A stretch of DNA of 27,038 nt, from positions 1 to 27,038 of the forward strand of contig NZ_OY725718.1 of the NCBI RefSeq assembly GCF_963360655.1, given 5' to 3'. The stretch comes from Collinsella aerofaciens. Lineage in GTDB: Bacteria > Actinomycetota > Coriobacteriia > Coriobacteriales > Coriobacteriaceae. Below are positions 15,301 through 20,937 of the stretch, one piece after another. The notes beneath the pieces were generated by a model. That model was not told the origin of the DNA and ran no database searches. It saw only the letters and a list, made by a program, of their open reading frames with translations. Numbering within the stretch: position 1 is the stretch's first letter; each line of letters begins with the position of its first letter. The translations under genes and the position numbers were made by a program.

Positions 15301-15668
15301 CCGTCGAGGCACGTGCCAAGATCGCGCCCGCCAAGGCCATCCTGGACGAGAAGCAGGCCGCGGTGGACGGGCTCCAGTCCGGCTATGATGCGGCACTCGC
15401 CGCCTACGAGTTGGCGAAGTCCGACCGCATCGCAGCGGAGCAGAAGCTCTCCGATGAGATCGCACGACAGGAGGCAGAGGAGGTCGCAAAGCAGCAGGCG
15501 GCATACACCCCGAAGCACCTCGCCGGCAAGGATACCGCCCAGCCCGGCAGCCTCGCCCAGACTGGTGACCACGCGGGACTCATCGGCGAGACGTTCGTCA
15601 TCGGCGGTACCGTCCTCGTGGCAGCCGGCGTCTTCCTCGATCAAAAGAAGCGCCGCGAGCAGATGTAA
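12318..15668 (+). CDS. Wall-anchored coiled-coil adhesin with embedded CAP/SCP domain
   Basis: The protein has 1116 residues. A signal peptide with a long basic N-region ends near FTAFA (residue 54). Residues about 85-455 and 675-1060 are Ala/Asp/Lys/Gln-rich heptad repeats predicted to form long coiled coils. Between them, residues about 495-660 form a CAP (SCP/PR-1-like) domain with KSINEYRKSVGLSELQV, GHSMQFDTTENLAWNYG and GHYLHVISPEIGYMGMAVC. The C-terminus has the sortase signal LAQTG (1079-1083), a hydrophobic segment and the basic tail KKRREQM. It is probably a surface fibre mediating adhesion or aggregation. The substrate sortase would be chromosomal. Control by the divergent XRE regulator is likely. 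GC-rich, repeat-biased codons give long spurious frames on both strands. Confidence 0.92.
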   Translation: MTQGKHFAAGGDHFAALPSKKIHTPKGIARLTVTAATMAAMTGSSLISPFTAFAQTGDGGTQHPAVMSPIAAHAGAASGTGAKSAAQTIADLQKAVDEAKAKEDAAKASYEEAAGPYNEAASARDQAKASYDSAVSAGTAADRAAMDEYARQVAEGKDAADAAGKDLEQAKAGLADAKADASEKDEAYQSALKAAQDAKDALDKAKADAVSATPEAISAAEQAVRDATDAVSRAQADLDNANATLADAQSKLVAAQSAKDSADAVLAAAQQNKDAADAKAAAASAAYEKAKADLAAAEEGASGPEYDAAKQKVADAEATLAAAQAAQSQCESALEQAQSAAATAQTELNDAQASLSAKQQAAVDAASGVNDAQSALDAANSDLDAAKQANADAIAKLDAAKQAVKDAESAKAAADVELANAKTAKDTADAAVTAAQQKVDEAQAKLDSADAQLKQGAIGFFKAMGADSAIEIIQNCTHKDYTEVGNSLDATSLDNMLAAIPYMKSINEYRKSVGLSELQVTYKLIAAAIANANYSDVKFGHSMQFDTTENLAWNYGTDPKPQWVDQEKAFFDQAVQELYGVTGLTGKDAVDFYKTHSGIESYVNQHFKVAGYPATVGHYLHVISPEIGYMGMAVCSKGTLNGWQTDSLDTANLGWAGSGWNMNPISVDEYEQKLTSYINGLKNAKSALDAAKADLASKQQAAAGAAATVQQKQDAADSAQDDVDAAKQGVDEAQETVNATGLNIAAKQQGVTDAQTELDAAKSDLDAANVAVDTAKSTVQQKQVAFNAANAAVTTAQSKLDSAKADTASKQQGVDDANADLAKFFQDVADAKKVLDTAKSVHDAAAAEQAEKSTVLADAKQKADTTASALADAQRAVDAAKADTGVAADKLTGSQTDLEDAQSNLDILTGLAAKLAEAQQREQDAVKAVNDTKAALDAAKADTAAAESLVSAAEQAKAQADAKLAKLNSIDADAAIASGHDANADAALNALFAAAVEARAKIAPAKAILDEKQAAVDGLQSGYDAALAAYELAKSDRIAAEQKLSDEIARQEAEEVAKQQAAYTPKHLAGKDTAQPGSLAQTGDHAGLIGETFVIGGTVLVAAGVFLDQKKRREQM

Positions 15669-15675
15669 AAGCGAG

Positions 15676-15714
15676 CCGGGCGTTGGATATCGGCTGGTGT
15701 CCAACGCCCGGTTT
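15676..15714 (+). terminator. Terminator/attenuator after the adhesin gene
   Basis: CCGGGCGTTGGA (15676-15687) and TCCAACGCCCGG (15700-15711) form a perfect 12-bp stem followed by only TTT. Termination may be partial, allowing expression of the gene at 15734. Confidence 0.7.
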
Positions 15715-15733
15715 CATGGGCAGGGAGATCGGC

Positions 15734-16387
15734 GTGAGAACAAAGGCTATTATCGTAGCGCTTCTGGTGTGCCTTTCGGCACCTCAACTTGGATGTGCCA
15801 GCGTTGCAAAGCAAGGAAGCGGCTCTACGGAAAGGGCCGCTACGGCGGTAAAGAATAAAGACAAAAAGAAGCCGAGCGAAGAAAAGGCGGCGCAAGCCTC
15901 TGGAACCAAGACCGAGGAGAAGAAAGAATCCGACGGCAAGGACCAGAAGTCCGATGACTCCAAGAAGGAGGATAACAAGTCTTCCGACTCGTCGAAGTCT
16001 GACAGCAAGGGAAACTCCTCCGACTCGAAGCAGAATTCCGGCAATTCACAGGGTTCCGGCAGCAATAATTCCTCTTCCAACAGCGGTAGCCAGAAGAAAT
16101 GGGTTGCCGAGCAGGGTCACTGGGAGACCGATTACAGCCAGGTCTGGGTGCCAAATGTGGTATACACGCGTCATCCCCGCTATTGGGTAAACCACGGTGG
16201 TACTATGGTAGGACCCTTCGATTCCGAAGATGCCGCCTATTCGTGGGTTCATAATGATATGGACAACGGCGGCATCGGAGGATCTGTCGTAAACGATTCG
16301 TATACCACATCTGAGGACCAGGGACATTATGAACAGCAGGCTACGGGACAGCATTGGGTTGTCGACGTCGCCGGCCACTGGGAGTAA
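15734..16387 (+). CDS. Exported Ser/Lys-rich protein with C-terminal GHW/GHY motifs
   Basis: The protein has 217 residues from GTG 15734, with GGGAG 6 nt upstream. An in-frame ATG at 15716 lacks a ribosome binding site. The N-terminus RTKAIIVALLVCLSAPQLGC is a signal peptide; QLGC is a non-canonical lipobox, so it may be a lipoprotein or a plain secreted protein. A low-complexity Lys/Glu/Asp/Ser linker (about 30-130) leads to a compact aromatic domain with EQGHWETDYSQVWVPN, RHPRYWVNHGG, EDQGHYEQQ and DVAGHWE. The repeated GH[WY] words suggest a repeated fold or metal or wall-ligand binding; I do not know a function. It lies just after the adhesin and may be co-expressed by read-through. Confidence 0.8.
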   Translation: MRTKAIIVALLVCLSAPQLGCASVAKQGSGSTERAATAVKNKDKKKPSEEKAAQASGTKTEEKKESDGKDQKSDDSKKEDNKSSDSSKSDSKGNSSDSKQNSGNSQGSGSNNSSSNSGSQKKWVAEQGHWETDYSQVWVPNVVYTRHPRYWVNHGGTMVGPFDSEDAAYSWVHNDMDNGGIGGSVVNDSYTTSEDQGHYEQQATGQHWVVDVAGHWE

Positions 16388-16436
16388 TGTGCATCGTTCC
16401 TCTCCTCTTACATTCGGTAAATAAATATTTATTTGC

Positions 16437-16463
16437 GGGCGGCCGGTTTCGGCCGCCCTTTTT
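16437..16463 (+). terminator. Rho-independent terminator
   Basis: GGGCGGCCG (16437-16445), loop GTTT and CGGCCGCCC (16450-16458) form a perfect 9-bp stem followed by five T (16459-16463), 50 bp after the gene. Confidence 0.92.
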
Positions 16464-16583
16464 AGACGCCCAGTCTGGGAGCAAACGATAGGAAAGCAAT
16501 CAAACGAGAGGCTGTTCCAAAAAAATCCGGCGGTGCCGGATGCTTCGGGCAAAACCTTCCGCAAATTCAACCGATCTACAACT

Positions 16584-16629
16584 GTGACCATATGACTGTG
16601 CGCACATATTAGCATGGTCATATGGTCAC
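16584..16629. promoter_or_regulatory. 13-bp perfect dyad, GTCATATG-type site
   Basis: GTGACCATATGAC (16584-16596) and GTCATATGGTCAC (16617-16629) surround 20 nt, downstream of the 74-residue gene. The GTCATATG word recurs at 16974-17003, and related sites lie upstream of parA, suggesting binding sites of the plasmid's ribbon-helix-helix partition protein or another repressor. Confidence 0.55.
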
Positions 16630-16667
16630 CTATTTACAGCTGCGATTATGCTGCAATAACTCAATCG

Positions 16668-16892
16668 TTAGTGATTATTAAACAGCCAATCGAAGCCAGG
16701 CTTGCCCAGTGTTTGGCGCATCTGCCCCACCTTGATCTCCGTCTCCACGCCATCCTTGCCGAAGACGGCGCTCATGTTCCCAGCGGTCGGAATGACCGTT
16801 TTCACTTCGCCCGTAGTGAAGTCGAAACGCTGGCTGCTGACCTGGTTCTCAAGATGGATCTGGCCATCGAATCCAAAGACACTCTGGAGCAT
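16668..16892 (-). CDS. Small protein of unknown function
   Basis: The protein has 74 residues, MLQSVFGFDGQIHLENQVSS onward, ending GKPGFDWLFNNH. ATG 16892 is chosen because AAGGAGG lies 6 nt upstream; the open frame extends further but without such a site. The protein is soluble-looking, without signal peptide or cysteines, with a beta-rich pattern (RFDFTTGEVKTVIP, MSAVFGKDGVETEIKVG). I do not recognise the family. It lies between two copies of the GTCATATG-type site (16584-16629 and 16974-17003), so it may share regulation with the partition operon. Confidence 0.7.
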   Translation of the reverse strand: MLQSVFGFDGQIHLENQVSSQRFDFTTGEVKTVIPTAGNMSAVFGKDGVETEIKVGQMRQTLGKPGFDWLFNNH

Positions 16893-16972
16893 GGCTGCCT
16901 CCTTGCAAGAAACTGTCGCCCCCAGGATAACAGACGGGCGGGTCCGGCGCAGCATATAACGCTCGGTAATAC

Positions 16973-17003
16973 ATGACCATGTTAACGTAGTCATATGTTC
17001 ACG
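16973..17003. repeat. Operator/centromere-like site, copy B
   Basis: ATGACCATGTTAACGTAGTC (16973-16992) continues CATATGTTCACG. It matches 20 of 24 positions with 17931-17954 (ATGAGCACGTTAACGTAGTA...) upstream of parA. It lies just upstream of the 74-residue gene. Confidence 0.55.
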
Positions 17004-17023
17004 TATTACAAGCTGGGACCTCA

Positions 17024-17359
17024 TGGATTAGAGCTCGAGCCGCGCCCGTGCTCCTTGGCGTCTCGCGTCCGACCGTCATCAAATGGCTCAAGCCGGGCTG
17101 GCGCGATGAGTGGGATGAGGTCGTGAGGCGGATGGACGCCGGCAACGTCACACCCATCCGCCTCACGGACGACGGGATCCCGTGGACGCCGGAGGCCGTG
17201 GCCGTCGGGGCGTCCGGCGGGAAAATCATCGGGGTCGATGCGTGGGGCATGGCGAAGGTTCTTACCGGAGCCTATGGTCCCGGCTCTCCCGGTCGTATTC
17301 CTACGATATCGCCCCTAAATCACCAATGTGTCAGACAAAGAATGAGGCAATGGCTATGA
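17024..17359 (+). pseudogene. Fragment of a helix-turn-helix gene
   Basis: An open frame with GC-rich, coding-like composition encodes LLGVSRPTVIKWLKPGW, a helix-turn-helix of excisionase/MerR-like type, then RDEWDEVVRRMDAGN and PWTPEAVAVGASGGKIIGVD. No start codon with a ribosome binding site is present (GTG 17048 is inside the helix-turn-helix), and after about 17300 the composition turns AT-rich and the frame loses protein character. It overlaps the end of the convergent gene at 17331-17570. It is best read as a truncated remnant. Confidence 0.5.
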
Positions 17360-17570
17360 CCACGCCTACGGCAGATGCAACGACTGCGCCTTTTTTCCTC
17401 TCCTTTAGTCCGGCGAATAGGGTTGCCGTAAAGTAAAGGGCGGAAATGCAGGCTATGGCAAGCGAAACGAGTTCCTTGGGCGGTTTCAGCAAAAGGTCGC
17501 TAGCAAAGAGTAATGCAAGCAGGGCAAAGCCGATTGTGTTCAAGTATCTCGATTGATTTTGCGACAGCAT
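17331..17570 (-). CDS. Small membrane protein, possible immunity partner
   Basis: The protein has 79 residues with three hydrophobic segments, NTIGFALLALLFASDLLL, LVSLAIACISALYFTATLFA and GAVVASAVGVVIAIASFFV, separated by short charged loops (KPPKE, LKERKK). ATG 17570 is preceded by AAGGCGG, about 12 nt after the stop of the 37-residue peptide gene upstream, so the two are probably translated from one mRNA. A multi-pass membrane protein after a small hydrophobic peptide is the usual order of a bacteriocin and its immunity protein, but no homology supports this. It could equally be a plain small membrane protein. Confidence 0.65.
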   Translation of the reverse strand: MLSQNQSRYLNTIGFALLALLFASDLLLKPPKELVSLAIACISALYFTATLFAGLKERKKGAVVASAVGVVIAIASFFV

Positions 17571-17582
17571 GGCAACCGCCTT

Positions 17583-17696
17583 TTAGAACATGTAGGTGAA
17601 AAGTCGGTACGATGTCATTGCGGTTGCAAACAAGCCGCCGCCAGGACCGGTTGTCACGAGACCGGCGATAACGCATTTTCTCGGTTTCCAGCTCAT
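17583..17696 (-). CDS. 37-residue Gly-rich hydrophobic peptide (possible toxin/bacteriocin)
   Basis: ATG 17696 is followed by MSWKPRKCVIAGLVTTGPGG and GLFATAMTSYRLFTYMF, then TAA (17583-17585). A good ribosome binding site (AGAGAGGGG) lies 7 nt upstream. The basic N-terminus (WKPRK) followed by a Gly-rich hydrophobic stretch resembles a leaderless bacteriocin or small membrane toxin. It is 12 nt upstream of the 79-residue membrane protein gene. A longer overlapping frame from 17730 has no plausible protein features. Confidence 0.55.
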   Translation of the reverse strand: MSWKPRKCVIAGLVTTGPGGGLFATAMTSYRLFTYMF

Positions 17697-17927
17697 GACA
17701 GACCCCTCTCTCATGGTACAACGCATACATTATGAGATATGCACATTATCTCGCTAATTAATTTCAATATCCATCATCCAACTAAAGAATACTGACTCAT
17801 CGGTTCAGCGACGATGCGTTTTTACCCTTGCGTTCCCACTCGCCGCGTCGGCGGTCGGAAGGGTCTCCGTCTTGCAATCAGCGACCTTGTAACCGTATCT
17901 GATGACTGTAGGTTAAACCAACCCATA
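17697..17927. other. Gene-free interval
   Basis: It contains the presumed promoter region of the leftward peptide/membrane-protein pair near 17720-17790 and otherwise no feature that I can support. Confidence 0.4.
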
Positions 17928-18046
17928 GCCATGAGCACGTTAACGTAGTACTATACTAATTACTGAACATGCTCATATATTTCTAACTGCGACTTAGAAT
18001 TACTTAATATAGTCACATGTTAATGTGCTAATATATGACTATGCTA
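17928..18046. promoter_or_regulatory. Repeated sites upstream of parA (centromere/operator candidate)
   Basis: The AT-rich leader of parA contains ATGAGCACGTTAACGTAGTA (17931-17950, copy C of the 16973 repeat), GAACATGCTCATAT (about 17966-17979) and the near-dyad AGTCACAT...ATATGACT (about 18011-18040), which carries CATGTTAATGT. Such arrays just upstream of parA commonly serve as both centromere and operator for the ribbon-helix-helix partner. Confidence 0.5.
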
Positions 18047-18064
18047 TTTCAGAAAGGGGAGGAC

Positions 18065-18616
18065 ATGGCGACGAACATCCTGCTAGTCAATCAGAAGGGC
18101 GGCGTCGGTAAGACGACGTTCGCCGACGAGATCGCCTGGGGTCTCGAGCGCCGCGGCCACAAAGTCGGATTCGGCAATCTCGACCCTCAGGGCGGCGCGA
18201 ACCACGAGAAGAACCTGCTCGACGACGAGGACGCCGTAAACGTCATCGACACGCCGGGTTTCCTGAGTGACGAGACGGCCACGTACGCGAAAAACGCCGA
18301 CATCGCGATCATCCCGGTCCAGCCAGGCACCCTCGGCCTAAAGCCGATGAAACGCACGATCAAGGTCATCACCGAGGCCAATCCCGATTTGTCCTTCGCA
18401 ATCATCGTCAACAACTTCGCGGCAAACCAGACGGTCGACCGCCAGTTCCTCGAACTACTCGAAGCCGATGACTTGCCCGTGCTGGGCACCGTTCCGACCG
18501 CAGCGGCCTTCAAGCAGGGCGCGGCCCTGGGCAAGCCCGTGTACGAAATCGCGAAGAGCGGCAAGGCAGCCCTGGCAATCGAAAACATCCTGGACGAGAT
18601 CGAGGAGGTCCTGTAA
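18065..18616 (+). CDS. parA: ParA-type partition ATPase
   Basis: The protein has 183 residues, MATNILLVNQ followed by the deviant Walker A KGGVGKTT (11-18) with the signature lysine of the MinD/ParA family. NVIDTPGFLSDET carries the Walker A' aspartate and VNNFAANQTVDRQ follows. Short ParAs without an N-terminal DNA-binding domain (type Ib) pair with small ribbon-helix-helix centromere proteins, exactly as here. ATG 18065 is chosen because AAAGGGGAGG lies immediately upstream; the in-frame ATG at 18035 has no such site. The next gene overlaps by one base (TAATG). ParA moves plasmid copies apart on the nucleoid. Confidence 0.92.
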   Translation: MATNILLVNQKGGVGKTTFADEIAWGLERRGHKVGFGNLDPQGGANHEKNLLDDEDAVNVIDTPGFLSDETATYAKNADIAIIPVQPGTLGLKPMKRTIKVITEANPDLSFAIIVNNFAANQTVDRQFLELLEADDLPVLGTVPTAAAFKQGAALGKPVYEIAKSGKAALAIENILDEIEEVL

Positions 18617-18918
18617 TGGCCGGACAGTTCAAGAAATCGACCTCCTACTTCGACGTCGCCGCGGAGAAGGCCGAGGAGAGGCAGCAGAAAATCGTTGAGA
18701 GCGCATCTGAGCCGCAGAAACCGGCTCCGCAGGTACGGAAAGCCGGGCGTCCCAAAAAAGGCGCCGAAGGGGCATCTGAGAGGCTTGTACAGCTGTCTGT
18801 GTACGTTCCGGAGAGCTACCGCAAGCGGTTGAAGCAGGCCGCACTCGAGGAGGACAAGTCCGTTTCCGACATCGCACGTGAGCTGTTCGACGAGTACCTT
18901 GCCGAAAACGGGTTTTAA
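18616..18918 (+). CDS. parB: Ribbon-helix-helix centromere-binding partition protein (ParB/ParG role)
   Basis: The protein has 100 residues. A flexible, charged N-terminus (about 1-50; its AEKAEERQQK and RKAGRPKKGAEG segments could stimulate ParA) precedes a ribbon-helix-helix: RLVQLSVYVPESYRKRLKQA, then ALEEDKSVSDIARELFDEYL. This matches the ParG/omega layout of type Ib partition systems. GAGGAGG (18602-18608) inside the parA end serves as ribosome binding site. Likely binding sites are the repeats at 17928-18046 and perhaps 16584-17003. It is not a homologue of HTH-type ParB, so the symbol describes the role only. Confidence 0.88.
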   Translation: MAGQFKKSTSYFDVAAEKAEERQQKIVESASEPQKPAPQVRKAGRPKKGAEGASERLVQLSVYVPESYRKRLKQAALEEDKSVSDIARELFDEYLAENGF

Positions 18919-18977
18919 CGAAGAGAACGACGTAACGTTCTTAACGTTGTGACAAAATGGAAGTCCAAGAGGATCAG

Positions 18978-19012
18978 GACAGGGGTATCGAAAGGTGCTC
19001 CTGTCTCTTTTT
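18978..19012 (+). terminator. Terminator of the par operon
   Basis: GACAGG (18978-18983) pairs with CCTGTC (19000-19005), followed by TC and five T (19008-19012). Confidence 0.8.
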
Positions 19013-19077
19013 AGGCCACTGAGAGCCGATTTAAGACCCCGTTTTATATAGCAATGAGAAAACGGTCAAACCCCACA

Positions 19078-19144
19078 ATAGGACGTCCTATCTTCAATTC
19101 TGTGACCTTCTAGCGGTATTCGGTGCAAGGTTGACTGAATACCG
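19078..19144. repeat. Palindrome and dyad between par operon and origin
   Basis: ATAGGACGTCCTAT (19078-19091) is a 14-bp perfect palindrome. CGGTATTC (19114-19121) and GAATACCG (19137-19144) form an 8-bp dyad. Function unknown; a recombination or replication-control site is possible. Confidence 0.45.
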
Positions 19145-19169
19145 GTATCCCGATCGACTGGGAATCGGA

Positions 19170-19490
19170 TTCGGCACTCATTGCCGAATTGGACGGGTTG
19201 CGACTGAGTGCGATAGGTCGCCCGGGGAGCCGAAGGCGACGCCGGCGCCGGGGATCGGCGAGAACGTGGGTGGGGAGTTGGGGCGGAGCCCCCACACTTT
19301 TGGCCGAAGGCCATGCCAAGGAGCCGCAGGCGACGCGGAGGGCAAGGAGGCGTAGCCGACGCGCAGGGAGCCGAAGGCGACCGGAGTGCGAGCGTAGTGA
19401 GCGCCAAGGAGCGATAGCGACGCGGAACGAACGCAGTGAGTGGAGGGCAAGGAGGCGTAGCCGACGCGCAGCGCCCGTTAGGGCGCGAAG
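19170..19490. repeat. GC-rich interspersed repeats (GGAGCC-n-AGGCGACG family)
   Basis: Words such as GGAGCCGAAGGCGAC, GGAGCCGCAGGCGACGC and GGAGCGATAGCGACGC recur, and GGCAAGGAGGCGTAGCCGAC appears twice (about 19340 and 19446). The left part (ATTCGGC hairpin with GCCGAAT, then GCCCGGGGAGC and GACGCCGGCGC) is a close relative of 3497-3580, just after the ncRNA promoter. Open frames through it have no ribosome binding site and only repetitive Arg/Ala content. Confidence 0.6.
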
Positions 19491-19533
19491 ATCTTTTAAG
19501 TATTATTTTCTTAATTCTTTTATTTAATTGATT

Positions 19534-19889
19534 TATAACGATTTGTTATAGGGAATTGCACGTTTAGCTGCAATTATTTCAAAAGTGTGATTATAACAAA
19601 TCGTTATAATTTTTATAACGAAGTGATATACGGAATATAACGATTCGTTATAACCGGACGGGTGGGTATCAATAAAATCGGCTATTTTCTATAACGAATC
19701 GTTATAGGTATAGCACTTCGTTATAGGCCTTTATAACAATTCGTTATATAACGAACCCACTGCCCTCTAGCCAATACCCGTGATTTATAACAATCTGTTA
19801 TAGGTATAACGATTCGTTATATATCAATCTGTTATAGGTATAACGATTCGTTATATATCAATCTGTTATAGGTATAACGATTCGTTATA
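19534..19889. repeat. Iteron array, probable replication origin (oriV)
   Basis: About thirteen 17-bp units of the dyad TATAACGATTCGTTATA or close variants start at 19534, 19592, 19614, 19636, 19690, 19709, 19732, 19786, 19805, 19820, 19839, 19854 and 19873. The last six alternate 19 and 15 bp apart, giving a 34-bp period repeated three times. The region is very AT-rich and lies directly downstream of the Rep-like gene. Iterons like these bind Rep and open the origin in theta replication. Confidence 0.85.
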
Positions 19890-19966
19890 AACCTTTATTG
19901 ATACCCCTCCCCTTCTCTCTCACGAACCAAAAAAGGCCCAGATGCGTGCTGATCTGGACCCTTTTC

Positions 19967-20455
19967 CTACTTCTCATCTGCGGTTTTCTTCTTTTTGCGC
20001 TTGGTCTTCCAACCATTTTCCTTGGCGACGCGCCTCACTGCCGGCATGTTGACGACGTAGATACCGTCGCCATCGACTGTAATCAGGTTCTTGCTCTTCA
20101 AGCCTCTGATGGCACGTGCGACGGCAGGTTGCTTCAGGTTAACGTTATCGCCTATTTCTCCCTGAGTCATGAAAAGGCCCTTGGAGACCTCTTTTCCGTG
20201 GAGAACCGGGTTCGGCCCGCTCTTCACCTGCAACGTGTAAATCAGATCGAGGACCTTACGCTCAGCAATGCTGCCTGTGACATAGTCAAAGGCGCGCATA
20301 GTCTTGCGCGGCACGTCGTCCAAGAGCTCGGCCAGTGCCTCTTCGCGTTCCCGAACGTCTTGAACTGCCTTTTTCTCTTCCTCGGACAAGGGCCCATCGA
20401 GGAGCGATGGTTGTTGCTTCCCCTTGTCCCATGGCATTGCCTTATTTTCGCTCAT
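19967..20455 (-). CDS. Winged-helix replication protein candidate (RepL-like)
   Basis: The protein has 162 residues. ATG 20455 is chosen because GGAGG lies 9 nt upstream; the longer frame to 20542 lacks such a site. The N-terminal half is charged and helical (LSEEEKKAVQDVREREEALA). The C-terminal half is a winged helix: FMTQGEIGDNVNLKQPAVAR, then AIRGLKSKNLITVDGDGIYV. The tail KTKRKKKKTADEK is basic. It is the only candidate initiator on the plasmid, sits beside the iterons and behind a copG-like gene, so it is probably Rep; RepL-type initiators have a comparable winged helix. A regulator role cannot be excluded, since no catalytic or initiator-specific motif is visible. Confidence 0.7.
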   Translation of the reverse strand: MSENKAMPWDKGKQQPSLLDGPLSEEEKKAVQDVREREEALAELLDDVPRKTMRAFDYVTGSIAERKVLDLIYTLQVKSGPNPVLHGKEVSKGLFMTQGEIGDNVNLKQPAVARAIRGLKSKNLITVDGDGIYVVNMPAVRRVAKENGWKTKRKKKKTADEK

Positions 20456-20557
20456 TAGTTGATGCCTCCGGTGCGAGGCCATCCAACCCAGTTGCCGAGC
20501 GTGACCATAATATTTTTGTATTACGGCAACAGAAGCGTCCACAGCACGCCTTTACGT

Positions 20558-20565
20558 GCTAAAAT
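20558..20565 (+). promoter_or_regulatory. Extended -10 promoter for antisense RNA
   Basis: TGCTAAAAT (20557-20565) is a TGn-extended -10 element on the strand opposite to copG and rep, about 50 bp before a terminator at 20608-20643. The -35 region is weak. Confidence 0.4.
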
Positions 20566-20571
20566 GCAGAC

Positions 20572-20643
20572 AACAACGGGCTGAATAGCCAATTTCTGAT
20601 TTGAAAGAAGTCCCTCTTGCTTGCCGGCGTGGGGACTTTTTTC
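20572..20643 (+). ncRNA. Candidate counter-transcribed RNA controlling rep
   Basis: Between copG and rep, on the opposite strand, an extended -10 box is followed by a short transcript region ending in AAGTCCC (20608-20614) paired with GGGACTT (20632-20638) and a run of T to 20643. The RNA, about 70 nt, would be fully complementary to the rep mRNA leader. The gene order cop - antisense RNA - rep is that of the pMV158 copy-control module. Confidence 0.5.
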
Positions 20644-20652
20644 ATATCTAAA

Positions 20653-20829
20653 CTAAATCTGGCGGTATTGGTCCTCGTGGCTTGCGATGTACTCCTGAAG
20701 TGCCAGGATCACATACGCCGATTTGCTAATGCCAATCTCGCGAGAAATCTTATCCAACCTTGAATAAAGCACCGTCGGCAGGGTCAACATCATCCGCTTA
20801 GTTAGCGGCTTGTCGTTGCTCTGCGCCAT
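20653..20829 (-). CDS. CopG-like ribbon-helix-helix protein (copy-number repressor candidate)
   Basis: The protein has 58 residues from ATG 20829, with AAAGGAGG 8 nt upstream. KRMMLTLPTVLYSRLDKISR and EIGISKSAYVILALQEYIAS form a complete ribbon-helix-helix with the beta strand first. It precedes the Rep-like gene on the same strand, with an antisense RNA candidate between them. A promoter on the same strand (TTTACA at 20890-20885, TATCAT at 20868-20863, 16-bp spacer) and the dyad at 20911-20930 fit autoregulation. Role as copy-number repressor is by analogy with CopG. Confidence 0.78.
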   Translation of the reverse strand: MAQSNDKPLTKRMMLTLPTVLYSRLDKISREIGISKSAYVILALQEYIASHEDQYRQI

Positions 20830-20862
20830 ACTTTTAGCCTCCTTTCGCATATCTTGAGTGGC

Positions 20863-20937
20863 ATGATATCACAATATACGAAAGTGTAAACAATCACAGG
20901 TAAACGGTTTGTACTCTAGTACTAGTGTACACGGTTT
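20863..20937 (-). promoter_or_regulatory. Promoter and operator of the cop-rep operon
   Basis: On the minus strand TTTACA and TATCAT are 16 bp apart (20890 to 20863). Upstream lies the imperfect dyad GTACTCTAGTACTAGTGTAC (20911-20930), flanked by direct repeats ACGGTTT at 20904-20910 and 20931-20937. Confidence 0.5.

Noticed and set aside
14289-15704. 471-residue open frame on the minus strand inside the adhesin
   Set aside because: Same antisense artefact of the coiled-coil repeat coding.
19786-19889. CRISPR-like array
   Set aside because: The 34-bp period leaves no unique spacers; both halves of each unit are repeated dyads, so these are iterons.
19898-20458. 186-residue plus-strand frame
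   Set aside because: Antisense to the winged-helix Rep-like gene; no ribosome binding site.
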